Source: Termitomyces sp. T153
Lineage: Eukaryota > Basidiomycota > Agaricomycetes > Agaricales > Lyophyllaceae
Direction: 5' to 3'
Length of the DNA: 64,000 nucleotides
Assembly (NCBI GenBank): GCA_018296165.2
Contig: JACKQL020000113.1
Coordinates: forward strand, 62,001-126,000
Every line of letters begins with the position of its first letter. Position 1 is the first letter of the stretch. Positions 10,674 to 22,747 of this stretch are shown here, piece after piece. The notes under the pieces are model-generated. The model had not been told where the DNA came from. It worked only from the letters and a program-made list of their open reading frames with translations, and searched no databases. Position numbers and translations under genes: made by a program.

Positions 10674-11124
10674 AGTTTCAACTTTTCCGTATTTCTTGGC
10701 TACTAGTATCATGTACACATTAATGTATCGTATGCATGTACACCATGTATCTACATACTGCAGGTTAATTGATTGAACAACTCTCGCTCTGTAATCGCTG
10801 AGAGAATATCACTTCTGCTCTTTTCTTCTCGACAATTTCCCCAGCGCCCAGGAACGCAATTCACTAAATGGGGACATACTCGACAAATGACATGACAACG
10901 TTGTAGGTACATGTGTAATAAGTACATCAGGATTACCCGTCAGTCGCCGTGACCTTGTTTAAAAAACAACAGCTGTTGTCTTGTTCTTTATTCCTTTCCC
11001 CCGCGACAGCTAATATCTTAACTTCTCTTTGTGGCAGGAGACCACGAAATTTGAATCACTGTACACCTTCTATCACGAATCACTATCCCTTACCCGTATT
11101 CTTTCAACCCAACTTCGGCTAATC
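10674..11124. other. Intergenic, 3' end of SUV3 and upstream of next gene
   Basis: No gene is supported here. The stretch holds the 3' flank of SUV3 and the presumed promoter of the small secreted protein. A CT-rich tract near 10980-11030 resembles fungal core promoters. Confidence 0.45.
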
Positions 11125-11466
11125 ATGCACACCATTACTTTTTTCAACATCCTTATGGTTCTTTTCTACGCCTTTTTGTCGTGCGCCAGTGCCCTTCCAT
11201 CCTCCGTTGAAGCAAGGCCAGCTGTTCCACGCCTCCTAGAACGCACATATCCGCGACATACTGTCGTCACTCCTTCCCCCGCGCTTCCCAGGGCCGTTAT
11301 TCCCGAAGAAAATACGTTCATCGGGCGCGCCGAGCGCTTCCAGGCAATCCAGCGCCGACATGGAGCTCGGGCTGCAGACGGGAAGAGAGAAGCGGCCTTG
11401 GATATACGCGCCGCTCCCCGGCTGCACACGTACCCCGCGGAAGAGGAACCGGAGCAGGTTCAGTAG
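11125..11466 (+). CDS. Small secreted protein with possible Kex2 sites
   Basis: A 113-residue intronless frame starts at ATG 11125. Residues 5-23 form a hydrophobic core ending in SCASA, a good signal-peptide cleavage context. The rest is Pro/Arg/Ala-rich with no recognisable domain and no further cysteine, which is unlike cysteine-rich effectors. Two dibasic sites, RR (77-78) and KR (87-88), follow; the second is immediately followed by EA, the arrangement cut by Kex2 and then trimmed by a Ste13-type dipeptidase in known fungal precursors. The final 23-25 residues could therefore be released as a peptide. It ends in QVQ with no CaaX box, so it is not a basidiomycete lipopeptide pheromone. 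The coding assignment rests on the signal peptide and codon content only. Confidence 0.5.
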   Translation: MHTITFFNILMVLFYAFLSCASALPSSVEARPAVPRLLERTYPRHTVVTPSPALPRAVIPEENTFIGRAERFQAIQRRHGARAADGKREAALDIRAAPRLHTYPAEEEPEQVQ

Positions 11467-12334
11467 CTGCGTCAAGAGCGTGGCGCATTATTCGCATTGA
11501 GAATTAGTCGTCTGTCTTCGCCTGCAGCTGTGCTCGAATAGATTTTCGATCCGAACAATCTATCCATCCATCCATCCATCCGCCTCTATCACGATGTGTA
11601 TACCCAAAACCTTTTGATCCTTCCCTTTTTGAGTCACTAGATGATCGATTCATTGATCAGCTGCCATTTCCTACATCATCCTCGTCGCACTATACCTCCT
11701 TATCTATAAGAATGCGCTATCCATCGCATCAGTGCATTGATACTGGTCATTCTCGATCTACAAAACTCTTCCTCTTTCTAGCCTGGCGCATCTTAGATGG
11801 CTGGCCTTCCATTTTGTTGACCGTACCTGGACGTACTATCCCAATGTATTACTTGCACACTGTGCACCTCAAGTAGAAGATTCTAGGCACTCCCGTGTCT
11901 ATCTTAGTAAGATATTGGATCCTAAATGTGATTTCTGGCATTAAAGGTTGTGTACTTGCTACGGGAGGCTTCAGGAGTCTCGCGATTACAGGATGATAGT
12001 AAGTAATGATTTTAAGGCGCAAAAGTTGTCAGAATTCAATACAATGCCTGCACCCATACGAAGACTGATTTTGAAGGTTCTGAACACCTCCATCCACTGT
12101 ACACTTTGATTTCTCGTTGTCATCCGGGTACTTGTTTCGTGGTACTGATACAAAACTCTACAGTCTTTATCTCATGATCTCTTCCTTGTTGCAACGACCC
12201 CCCTGAAATCAATTGTGCCTGAACTTGTGCTGAACCAAGCTAATTGTAAATCATTAAAACCCAATGTCTTCTATGTCCTTGAAAACCACAGTATCTGACT
12301 TAATCATTCAGAGCAATTCACCATTTCTCCGACA
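11467..12334. other. Intergenic stretch with a short CCAT repeat
   Basis: No gene seen. A short (ATCC)n run of about five units lies near 11560-11583. The rest is unique, moderately AT-rich sequence between the small secreted protein and the F-box relic. Confidence 0.5.
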
Positions 12335-13690
12335 ATGACCTCGTCACACCAAGGAAGCAACTCGGCAGGAACAGCTCTGGCTGAAGCTATGTTCAAGATC
12401 CGATTTCGGGGAGGACCATCGTTCTGAATATCCCTCCTGAAATCCTTGAAGAGATCTTTCAGATCTGTGCTGCACTACCTCTCACTCGAGACGAGCGGCG
12501 CAACTAACGATTTCCCAGGTCTGTCGGCAATCCCTGGATATGAGGTCGGACTGAAATCGGTAGCCCCAAGATGGTAGTTGGGGGGATGGATCTGTAGCCA
12601 CACTCGAAATCCGATCTTTCCGGCCCAAGTACGAGCTAGCAAATTTGTTTAGCAAGGCTGGAGACCATTTCCCCAACGTTTCGACTGTGTCGCTCAATCA
12701 TATTGGTTATATCTATCGCTATTCTAAGTCGTCTTGGGGAGAGACAATCCCGTAGTTTCTAAAGCATCGTTTTCTCCTCGCATTGAACATTTGGACGCTT
12801 CGTGATGTCTCTGTTGATCAGGTTCCAAAGCTCACAGATCTAACATGACAATGCTGGATCTGAGAGGTTACAAGTGCTCACCCACTGCAACACTTCTACG
12901 CCAGTTGCTCCTGTCATCCTCAGCGGCCCTCGCGTCTCGAACATTTATTTATAGTCGGATAAGGTCCCCACATACGATTTCAACAAAGTATCTTTCCTTC
13001 CCCGCGTCGCGCTACCTAAACTATGTATTTTCTATCTCGAAGAACAATAATATGCCAATGACATATCCATTCCGCCAAGCGCTGTCGTCATACTGGATTT
13101 CGCAACCTTTCGAATCAGTCCTGAGGACTTGGAAAACACACCCGTATAGTCATCCAGTAGGACAACTTCAAATTCCCACGACCTGATCGATGATCTGGAA
13201 ACGTCTTCGTCCCCAGGTAGCGCTCGTCTCAGGGTTGAAAGCGGGCTGACCCCGTCGTCCTGCCTTGCTGGAGTATCAACATTTCTCACTATGAGCTGCT
13301 TCACGGCCCTTGGAAATTAACAGATCCATCCCATCTTTCCTCTTGATGTTGTTCTTTGTCGTTTTCCTCAACTGTTTCAGCATTCACACCTTTCGTATTG
13401 ATCCCAATAAACAGGCACCGAGTCCTTATGCTGCTCCGATGGTTCGAGCTCTTGGAGATAACTTCATGCCCCAATCTACCCTGGCTGGTAGGGAAGACGC
13501 ACCGTTAGACTCTGACGGATCGAAGAACATCCTGACTATTGCCGAAGCAAGACATCGAGGTTCGATCGGGCCTTTGAACTCCAAATTCCAACTGCTGCTG
13601 GAGTTTTGGACAAGCTTAACACGATCGTTCCTCGAGTCATCATATCAGACTAGTGAGGCATGCAAAATGGGGGTGACGTACTGTAACAGA
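12335..13690 (+). pseudogene. Decayed F-box protein gene
   Basis: Starting at ATG 12335, the plus strand reads through pieces of a typical basidiomycete F-box/LRR protein, but in several frames. NIPPEILEEIFQICAALPL (F-box) lies near 12425-12480, ISQVCRQSLDM follows in another frame, then a run of about 180 nt near 12590-12770 with PKYELANLFSKAGDHFPNV, an LRR-like stretch DLRGYKCSPTATLLRQLL near 12850-12915, and a C-terminal piece AGVLDKLNTIVPRVI near 13590-13645. Stops and frame changes lie between these blocks. Some could be introns, but the shifts within the F-box itself argue for a pseudogene. F-box proteins normally recruit substrates to SCF ubiquitin ligases. Confidence 0.65.
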
Positions 13691-13948
13691 TAGTAACCAT
13701 GTATTGTAGCTCTTGAGAATCTGTTGTCGAGTACAGCGGGCAAGGCAAGAGGAGTTATTAGTCATGTCTGCTGTGCAAGCGGCCCCAGGGACTTCCAAAA
13801 CCTGCAACTGGCTTGTATGCTTCGACTATACATATCCAAGGAATTGTTCGTAGAGTTGTATCAGAAATTTCAGAGTTTTTGATGGAGAGCATCAATACGT
13901 AAGTTGGTCTGGAAATACCTAGCAACTTCTGACACGTCAAAGTGCCTT

Positions 13949-14703
13949 CTAGACGGGGTCTACAACTATGCCACTCAAGCCTCCAAGATGATCTAGAGTT
14001 CTGGAGAATAAGTCATCGAACTCAGCTTGTAGTCCAAGCCTCTCCAACATGTTCTCCACATTTTGTTCCTCTTGACTCTCTTTCCCATTTTCCAACCACT
14101 CCTCCAAACTCGTAGAGCTTCCCACGAGCAGACTTCTGAGTCGTGTGCGCTCTGTTTGAGACATAGGTGATGTTTTGATTCCTCCGCTAGCGTCGGCCGC
14201 ATCAATATACAAGTCGACTCCAGCTCCACTTGATGGGTCCCAGACCTGTGCCTCAAGTACGGTAAGCCACGCTTGATCAAGATCATCCAGCCAGTCCAAT
14301 GCTTCGGGTAATGACTCAGAATCTGGCGGATACCCCACAATGGAGCTGAGAGTATCATTAGTCAATCGCAGAAGGTAAGCAGTTCTGAGGGATGTCGAAG
14401 GATCAATTGGCGGTATCTGTAAGATCAGAGAAAGTATTTGGCGGCTCGCGTCAAGATAGTCGTGGAGCGTTGGCAAATGCGTTGTTGGTTCCGAGCTGAA
14501 TGTGTTTGCAATACATAAAGAGGGGTCACTGCGTGTAGATGAAAAGGTCTTGACTAGTCAACCAACCGCTTTTTGTACCCGCGCATCAGTTGAAGGAACT
14601 GAACGTCGAGGTAATCGACCAACTTTCGCTCTTGAGCTGAAGACAGGGCACGAGACTGTTTTGGCACGATTGTTTGTGAGCTGGTCTGCATATTCACGTC
14701 CAT
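13949..14703 (-). CDS. Conserved-looking hypothetical protein, 223 aa
   Basis: Two exons, 14579-14703 and 13949-14495, separated by an 83-nt intron, give 223 residues from ATG 14703. Splicing joins QLMRG to SEPTTHLPTLHDYL in frame. The protein is largely helical and acidic in its second half, with amphipathic stretches such as QERKLVDYLDVQFL and RQILSLILQIPPIDP, and a late acidic segment rich in Glu and Leu (NVENMLERLGLQAEFDDLF). No membrane segment or signal peptide is visible. The pattern resembles an uncharacterised agaricomycete protein, but I cannot name a domain or function. Confidence 0.65.
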
Positions 14704-16568
14704 TTAGACACCTGAGAAACATAAAGGAGACTGCCACGAGACTTCCACGACTACGGATGAAAAACTCGGCATTTTCCGATCATTTGGACCAGCTCCGCGT
14801 CGACAATTCCTGTCAGTGTCTTCCTCCTTATCCTTTTTATAGTCATTTGCAGAGCTCAATATGTGTTCATAAAGTTCTGGACTCACGGCTGGAAGTGCAC
14901 AGCACTAGTATGAGTGACAACTGCTGTGGTAAACGATTCTGAATTCAAAACCCGAAACAATATGTGACTCATCACCTTTCAACTCAGTCATCACCATATT
15001 CAGTATGTACATCCATTTGACAGCTTGAACATATCATACAGCAGTTATATTCACCTTTGAGGGGGTGATTGTAGATAATTCATTGTTTTTACATGCCAAA
15101 AACTGATTATAAAATGTAAAATATTGCTATAAAGGGCAGAAGGGGGAAGGGTTTAACCCATAGCAGCTTAAACCTGAGATTGAACATGATCTCCAAGAAA
15201 GAGAAGCAGAGTTCCGACACAATAATTATCACAGAGAATGTGGCAGATCTACAGACATGACAACCCATAAAAAATATGGAAAAGGATAAGTGGAGATGAT
15301 GCAGGACGCTGCTTACCTTTCCACAGAAATATCTCAGACGATAAGTTATTCAGGCAATCAACACATCATGGCAACCTGCTTTTATTATTGCGAGGATGTA
15401 AGACGAGTTATTTGTAGCCAGAGGCTTGCTCCATTCTTGGTACTTGTCTGTAATTGAATTTCTCAACACTTTATTGGTTCTCGAGCCCCTCTCAGTCCTT
15501 CTATGCACTTGACTTCTGCAAACAAGCTTTTGACTGAGACACCAAACTTTTCTCCTGCTTTCCTGGCCCTCCCTCCTGGAACCAGCCTCTCTATGTCTAT
15601 TATAGTAGATGACTTTGATAATGCATTTTGATAATGCATTTTAAATCCAGGAAACTAAGGGTATTGGTTTGATATTGCACCTGACCCGCTGTATGTCAAC
15701 ATGTTGTCTTCATCTGCACACCTACGTGATGATAGGCAATAAACAATGTAATGCAAGGAATTCATTACTGATTTACTTCTAGTAACATGACACTGCTCCT
15801 ATTTTATACATTCTCTGGCGTGTCACAAAAAGGAAGCCTCATAAACATGTCAAAGCATGTGTCAGATAACAATGTGATGGACAAAACTCCTTAATTTGAG
15901 GCTGCCAAGAGAAACGGGAGAGGAGAGGAAGATAGGCAAGGAAAACTTACTAAGTTTGGCCCGTGAATGCAGAAAGAAATGAGATTCCTCGAGTACAGAG
16001 AGTTCTTGAATGCCAGATTCTCCTGAGAGAGAAGGGGGCCAAAAATTCAAGCTAATTGGAAAGGACTCACTAATAATTAATTTCGAAGATAAATATAACT
16101 CAGCCCTCAACCTAAGCCATAACCTAAACCTTAACTGAACAGGCAGCTCTTTGACACCTCCTAACCTTAATCAAAGCAAGAGTCAGACCTAACAGCCCAT
16201 AAGGGTGCTTGTTGAGCATGTATGACTCTTGTAGGATGTATTTTGCAGAGCCTTGATGACTTTGTGGTGTATGTGCTTTTTGATGCCAAAAGATCACTGA
16301 TTTTGATCCCCGATTTTGATCCCCGATATTACCTGATTTACATATCAAAACAGAGTTTGTAAGCCGATATTCAAACTCGGAACAAAGTTCTGTTGGAATG
16401 TCAGTTTGCAAAGCTCTCCCCACTACAAGTGATTTACTATGCACTTCTACTTGTCTGGTCGTTCCCCACTCAATTCGACTTTTACCAATGAGGATGGCAA
16501 AGTTATCTACAAAATAGAAACACCCCACTCAGCAGGCACACGAACTTCCAATATAACTTGTATTGTGC
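14704..16568. other. Gene-poor stretch, possible relic at its right end
   Basis: No convincing gene. The DNA from about 14950 to 16120 is AT-rich with many short interruptions. On the minus strand a 130-codon frame (16124-16528) lacks an ATG and begins next to an acceptor-like TTTTGTAG. It encodes GKSRIEWGTTRQVEV and SLVVGRALQTDIPTE, which reads like real protein. It may be an exon of a decayed gene or of a mobile element, but I cannot place it in a family. Confidence 0.35.
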
Positions 16569-17156
16569 CTAATGATATCCCGCGGCGAAACGAAGATACC
16601 TCCATCTCAATGCAAAACAGGTTTGCATACTTCGGACAAGTGGAACACAACCTGATCGCCTCGTCCACTTTACGTTTTGGGGGTAATGAATTCGAAACAA
16701 AGAGGTACTTTCGGAAGGAAGGATGGGGATTTTATGGACGGTGAGATCGATTGACACTGCTCTCGGCAGTACTGACGTCAAGGCCATCAGGCATCGAGTG
16801 TTCGCTGGAATTGATGGTCGAGAATACAAGTGGCTTTTTCGCTCAAACAGCCCCAAAGTGCGTTGCTCCAGCTTTCTAACGTCACTTTGAATCCGGTGAT
16901 AATGTCGAAGAACCCTGCTAACTAGCTTATTGCCAACGATGACTCCAACACGGTTGTGGCCAAGTTCCATCGTCAAGGTCTTGGCATAATTGGCAAAGCT
17001 CGTCCTGCTTCCCTCGAAATCTTCGAGGTAGGAGAACACATGGTTCAAGAAATACTCTTGACTTTTATATATATTGAGAAAATCGTAAGGAGAAGGAACA
17101 CACTGTGCAGTAATAGGATCTATGGCTGAATACATATACTTTGATAATAACTCCAT
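16569..17156 (-). CDS. Hypothetical protein, 195 aa frame
   Basis: An ATG at 17156 opens a 195-codon frame. The first 135 residues look like genuine protein (SPYDFLNIYKSQEYFLNHVFSY, GHNRVGVIVGNKLVSRVL, KLEQRTLGLFERKSHLYSRP), while the last third is low in sense and may lie beyond a missed splice site. A frame at 17428-17757 on the same strand could be an upstream exon of the same gene, but I could not connect them. No family is recognised. Confidence 0.35.
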   Translation of the reverse strand: MELLSKYMYSAIDPITAQCVPSPYDFLNIYKSQEYFLNHVFSYLEDFEGSRTSFANYAKTLTMELGHNRVGVIVGNKLVSRVLRHYHRIQSDVRKLEQRTLGLFERKSHLYSRPSIPANTRCLMALTSVLPRAVSIDLTVHKIPILPSESTSLFRIHYPQNVKWTRRSGCVPLVRSMQTCFALRWRYLRFAAGYH

Positions 17157-17427
17157 GTAAGCAATTTGTAACGATGATGTTTCCCTTCACTTCTTTCAGA
17201 TTTCCGAAGGTTGGAAGGAATGCAAACTTTTCCCTCCTGTGAATCTTTCCAGCGATAATTATTTCGCACGGCCAGGCAGGTCTTTCAAGAAATCATGTAG
17301 ATTGCGAGTCATCCACTCAAGGAGAAATAGCTATCGAATGTCGCCCCCAAGCCCGACCTCTGCACCGACGTCTACTTGTTCATTGACTTTGGCTCGCCTT
17401 GGCCATGTAGACGTCTTGCCTAGACTT

Positions 17428-17757
17428 TTACCAAGAATGCCAAGAATCAAGAATGCCAAGTATTGTTCTTTTGGTAGAGGCATTCCAATGCCTTGCCTTG
17501 CGCCTCTTAAGCGCTTGAGTCTTTATCTGAGTCAGATACTCACCTACTTCAATATCCACTTCAATGTCCTCTAAACTGGGAATTTTAGACTTGCTTGATT
17601 TGGACGATAAGAATGATACTACATCCTCGATCGAAATCAGTGGTATTTCGTTTCCCCGAAGAGTCCTCGGCGCCGACTTGGCCGTCGCATGGCCAATATA
17701 AAATCCGAGATAGGCTTGCCTTCGGAGAGCTCGAGAGAAGGAGTCCATTGTATTCAT
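17428..17757 (-). CDS. Hypothetical protein, 109 aa frame or first exon
   Basis: ATG 17757 begins a frame with a plausible start and a mixed charged segment (VVSFLSSKSSKSKIPSLEDI). A good donor, GTGAGTATC, lies near 17541, after about 72 codons, so the real exon probably ends there and the remaining codons are intronic. It is divergent from the MFS transporter, whose start is only about 170 bp away. Function unknown; it may belong with the frame at 16569-17156. Confidence 0.3.
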   Translation of the reverse strand: MNTMDSFSRALRRQAYLGFYIGHATAKSAPRTLRGNEIPLISIEDVVSFLSSKSSKSKIPSLEDIEVDIEVGEYLTQIKTQALKRRKARHWNASTKRTILGILDSWHSW

Positions 17758-17925
17758 TCAACGGTGTTCTGGTCAATAGTCCTGTTATAGCAATAGGTTT
17801 GGTCTTGGCACTCTTCGGTTGCATGAGTCATGACGGCATAGAAATTTGAGAACAACTTATATATGAAGCACCAATGGGCTCTTGCTTCCAGCGCAAACAA
17901 CATCCGCCTTAAAAGCTAGGACTCA

Positions 17926-20670
17926 ATGACTTTCACAGAACGAGATCCTCTCTTCAATAACTTTGATTATGTCCAGTCACAATCTTGTGGTCCTCTCGAA
18001 GTATCAGCGCACCGCAGAAAGCGTATTCTTTATGCTATCTGGATAGCGCAATTTCTTTCAGTATGTTATTTTTGATTAGATAGCAATTGCAACCACAATT
18101 CAGCGAACCAGGCTTTGAACTGTTCGTTAAACTTCATCTCATCAACAATTAGTCAACTTGAAATTGAACTGATATCTTTTCCAGTGACTTTAGTTCCAAC
18201 AAGTATGTGCACCTACCACTATGTCGCATTCTTTTTAGTAAAAATCATATAATCAGTGTTATCAGCAATATCGTCCGAATTTCGAAAATTCAACCAAGCC
18301 AGTTGGGTGGGGACTTCGTGAGTCTCGTGGGCACTTCTATATATTTGTCCGAAAACATTCTGATCAAAGACCGAATAGCTATTTGCTCGCCACTACTACT
18401 TTTACTCCGTCCTATCAAAGACTAAGTGATGCTATGGGCCGACGTGGCGCGAATCACGCCGCGGTTCTATTTGCGGCTGGCGGTATCCTTGCTTGCGGCT
18501 GTTCCTTCAACATGGAAATGCTAATAATTTCTCGATTCGTGCGACTCGTCTAGCTTCATCTTCGAACAACGGATCTCACCTGTATCACTATAGATTTCTG
18601 GTATTGGCGGCGGGGGTATATCCATGGTCTCTGGGTACATCTTCTTCAGCCGAGCTTCAAGTTTTTATGACATACCTGATCAACTACATCGTATAGGATT
18701 ATTATAAGCGATATGTACAGTCGCCGGGTAGGCTTTCTGAATGAACTCTGTTTTAAAAGATGGAGTCTGATGTTTTCTCAGACCCGTGGATTTCTGCAAA
18801 GTATCAGCGGAGTATTCTACGGTGTTCGTCCCTCCCACTGTTCTCGCCTCGTCAATTGATTATATCCTCAGCTTGGGATGGGCCTTGGCGGACCCATCGG
18901 TGGATTGGTGACAGACTGGTGCGTAGGATCATTCAAAACTGTCTACATACATCTCATTGATTTTTTTGTGTCATATAGGGTTGGTTGGAGATGGGCATTT
19001 TTGATGCAGGTACCACTCTTCGCGCTCTGTTTTGGGTTGACCTTGTTCAATCTACATTACGTCACACCTGTGAGTCTTTTAGTGAACAGATCTCATTGTT
19101 AGGAATTCCTGATTGCTCTCGTACTCAGGGCAACGGGAGACCCGCTCTGGAGATCTTGCAAAGGATTGATTACGGTGGTAGTGCATGTCTACTCGTATCT
19201 GTAAGGCCCTTGTTTCTGTTTACCAAGAATGATCAGTTCATTAAGTGTCCTAATAGGTAGGATCAATGTTGTACTTTTTGAGCACCCGCTATAATGAAGG
19301 CCTCGAAGTGTGTCTAGCCAAACCCTCCTTCACTCATATCTTAACAAGCTTCAGTGGTCCGAACCAACCGTCTGGATTCCATCTGTCATCGCCATCGTCT
19401 TTCTCGTTCTATTCTTAGTAAATGAAACATATATTGCATATGAACCCGTTTTGCCCATACGCCTCTTGAGGCGGAAAATCCCTTTTCTGGCCGGCTGTAG
19501 TAATGCTTTTGTCGCGGTATGCAACTTTTCAATCATATACTTTTTTCCGCTCTGGTTCCAGACAGTCATGCTGTCGTCCACATCGACAGCCGGTATGCTC
19601 CGCTTTCCTTATTTACTGTCTTATGCTCATTCTGCTTCTCCAGGGCTACACTTACTGCCCAACAGCATTTGTATATCGATAGGCTCTGTGTTCGCAGGGT
19701 ATGTCAACTCAGAATTTTCGTTTCGACTCTCAAATTTTTTCGATTATTTGCCATAACTTTAGGTGGATGATGCAACGAACAACGGGACAGTACAAACTAT
19801 TGAACCTCGTATTTGGGATCCTTCCCTTGGTAGGTACAATGCTGATCAGAGAGATGCGGGAGGACTCTGGGCAAGCATACCTATGGCTTAGCATTGTAGG
19901 CCCCTGTTCTCGCCCTTCGTGTTCATGGGACTGAATAGCACCACAGGTGCCTTCAGGTTTGGGAAATGCGGTGGTGTCTCAAACTATGTACAGTACGTTC
20001 CAATCGTTTTTGAGGTCACCAAAGGCATTAACGCACTTTCAATTTCAAGTTGCGCTTATGGCGAGTCTTCCGCAAAGCCAGCTTGCCATCGGCACAGGTT
20101 TTGCCCAGCTCGTTCGGGGACTCGGTGAGTGAGCTTGTCGTGTGATTGACTGCAACTTTGCTGATGCTGATCTAACATTATAGGACAAGTGGGTGGCCTT
20201 GCTGCTGCATCAGCCATCTTCCAATCGAGGCTCAATACCGAGCTTCGAGCACGGATTCATACACCTGATGCCGAAGAGGTATGACAACCGGTCTGCGCCA
20301 CTTGCGACTACTTACTGACTGACCTGTCTGTTATTGTAGACCATCAAACACATCAGAAGTTCCTCGCGTCTCATCGGCGAGCTTCCACCTGGATTGCAAA
20401 GGATCGCGCGGGATGCATACGCCGCGAGTTTGAAATCAGTATTCACTCTGGCTGTGTGCGCGTCTTTGATGGCATTTCTATGTTGTATACCTGTAAGTAT
20501 ATTTTGCTTCAAAGGGTCGGTCAAGTTGGGCTGAAGAAGTCCTGTTTAAGATCCCCGATGCAGACTTGGACCATGATCCCTCAGCGGAAAATCATGCGAA
20601 TGTCAGAGACGATTCTGATTCTGGATATGATGGTGACGATGAGAGCAAGGCGTCAACCATACGTCGTTAA
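17926..20670 (+). CDS. MFS transporter, DHA2-like, 20 exons
   Basis: Exons: 17926-18060, 18112-18121, 18185-18202, 18257-18317, 18379-18538, 18594-18634, 18697-18727, 18782-18823, 18872-18918, 18979-19069, 19129-19200, 19257-19307, 19355-19592, 19644-19698, 19763-19895, 19947-19992, 20050-20124, 20184-20278, 20340-20492, 20551-20670. All phases match and give 557 residues. Family marks in order: ALNLTLVPTML in helix 1; motif A-like RLSDAMGRRGA after helix 2; GGPIGG then DWVGWRWAFLMQVPL; and a cytosolic Asp/Glu/Ser-rich C terminus ending STIRR. The length and the GWRW segment fit 14-helix drug/H+ antiporters of the Azr1/Vba type in the plasma or vacuolar membrane. Substrate unknown. Without the 10-nt exon the frame breaks. 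Confidence 0.88.
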
Positions 20671-20766
20671 GCTTGCAAAAAATGGAACCCTGTATGAATG
20701 ACGGGTATGTCGGTATAAGGCTGGAATGTGTATGTACAATGGTGTATATTATCCTCAATGAAATCT

Positions 20767-22399
20767 CTACGGATTAATTCCAATCAAGCGACGTCGGGTA
20801 GCATTCTTAAAATCACCATATTCCCAACTGAAGCAATCCTGCGCGCAAACAAAAATTAGGGGACTATAACACAAAAACAAGCTTACACCTACTACACAGT
20901 CCTTCTCTGCCTCCGCAACTGGAACCTCCAGGCCGTTCTCGGGATCCCAATCTTCGTTAAGAAGCTTCTCAATAATAAACTTGATGGGATGAGTCGAGAC
21001 GCTGACGCCCCAGTTTCGCTTGGTAACAGTATCATAGCGAACGGTCTTCCCAAGGTGGCAACTAGCGATGGTAAATAAATTTGAAGACATGAGAGAATGA
21101 ACGCTTACCCAGTTTCCATTGCATATCCTCCGATAGCGCAAGCAGAAGTCACACCTGTACAGGCGCCCAAGGGAATGGGCTAGTATAGGGAGTACGTCAA
21201 CATTTGGAGACGAAGAAAGAAAGGGTACCCACGTCTCCGGTGTGATATACGTGAGTTATGTGTTGAGTCGAAGGCTATCAGATAATTCCGTTTGGTGCAG
21301 AGTATTGGAAGATCAGTAGTGCTCACCGGAGAAGGTAGATGCAATCGCTTTGCAGCAGTTCTTTCCCCTGGAGCTTCAAACGCGACTACAGGGGCTCCGA
21401 AAGTCACGCCAATAAGCGACGCAAGAGCTCCACCTAGTGAATGTCCTAAGGAGACATAGGAGCAGAAGTTAGTGAGATACTCAACGCTGGTGGAAAAGCT
21501 AAGTCGTACCAACAACCCAAATATTAGCGTCAGGATACATATATGATACATTATTATATAGATTCTAAAATTATTTGACGATGAGCACCCACCAAAGTCA
21601 GGACGAACGAAGTCGCTACTTACAATGCCAGTAGGATAAAAAAGACTATCATCAATGAGAGAACGCTCTATACAAGTCTGGTCGCATCTGTAGCCACCAG
21701 AATGACAGTCGCAGACAGGTGACCATGTCGGTCCTACCCGTGCACAACAACAAGAAAAGAGAAGGTTGTCATTTAACTTGTCCTTTCGGACAGTTGGGCC
21801 GCCACCCCCCGCCAGCCATGGCGCTGACGTCCCTTTAACGGAGACGATTACGGTTGAATTGTCATCTGATACAAAAATATGGCCTCTTAAGCCATCTGCA
21901 TCGGGTTCCCAGCCAAACGGGTAGGTCTACGAGGGATTGAGTGTCAGTTGCGGCTGATTGAGCTTGAGCTGCTCAACTAACGCACCTGGTTCCACCCCGA
22001 CCCTAAGTCATACCAATCACTCTGGCCTGACGCAGCATATGAATTATATGTCATCTTCGCAAGTTGCAGAAGCGTCTTGCGCCTCGTGACATCTGGGCCG
22101 GGAATGACCTCGTCTTTCCATTCAAGTGGTACACTCTGCATCTGCCTCATGGATCGACTGCGGGCGTCCACGAATGCACTAAATGAGTCCGGACGCATAG
22201 ACTTGACGTCTATAATCGGTATATCGTAGCTATCTGCTACAAGTAATGAGGAAATGTCTGTGAAGACGTTACGAGAGTCTTTGGTCAGCGCATGCTCATG
22301 TCGAAGCTGGAACCTGAGCGGTTGCCCAGTGCTGTTCTCTCTGGACCAGAGCAAAGAAACCACAAGAGAGTACAGAGCAGCAGGGAGTGTTTGGAACAT
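20767..22399 (-). CDS. ATG15: Atg15-type autophagic lipase
   Basis: Eight exons: 21986-22399, 21624-21926, 21510-21564, 21445-21327, 21274-21233, 21179-21109, 21061-20893, 20838-20767. All phases agree and give 414 residues. The N terminus (MFQTLPAALYSLVVSLL) is a signal anchor, as in Atg15, which reaches the vacuole by the MVB route and breaks down autophagic-body membranes. Family blocks: LLQLAKMTYNSYA; WEPDADGLRGHIFVSDDNS; a Cys-rich stretch (SCCCARVGPTWSPVCDC); the nucleophile elbow GHSLGG with Ser about 260; Asp about 311 in YHTGDP; and His about 359 in STHPIKF. The protein is shorter than yeast Atg15 (520 residues), mainly at the C terminus. The upstream ATG near 22405 is out of frame. 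Confidence 0.9.
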
Positions 22400-22747
22400 G
22401 ATGCATGAGCTGTGGCGCAACCAGGGACTGGTCGTGAGGGCGAACGATTGGAGCCGGGTCGTAGCTTAAACGTTCACGCCCTGATGATAGTAATAGCACG
22501 TGTAACGTGCATCACGTGGCATTCCTCCACCGTCGGGATCTTCCGAAGGTCACAATGATTGGGGAAGAAGTTGCTGGGATCAATAACGTTCTCTGACCTT
22601 AGACGTGGCCTCGAGTGAGGCCTCATGATTCGGATCATGCCATTGTTACGAATATGTACACAGGAGACTCAGAAGCCGCCAGGGACACTTATAACTCTGT
22701 GTATATTCTGACAGCTCTATTTCGGCCCTACATTGACCAACCGCCGG

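Noticed and set aside
16124..16528. Possible retroelement gag/pol fragment
   Set aside because: The frame reads like protein, but I see no protease, reverse transcriptase, integrase or LTR signature, so a mobile-element label is not supported.
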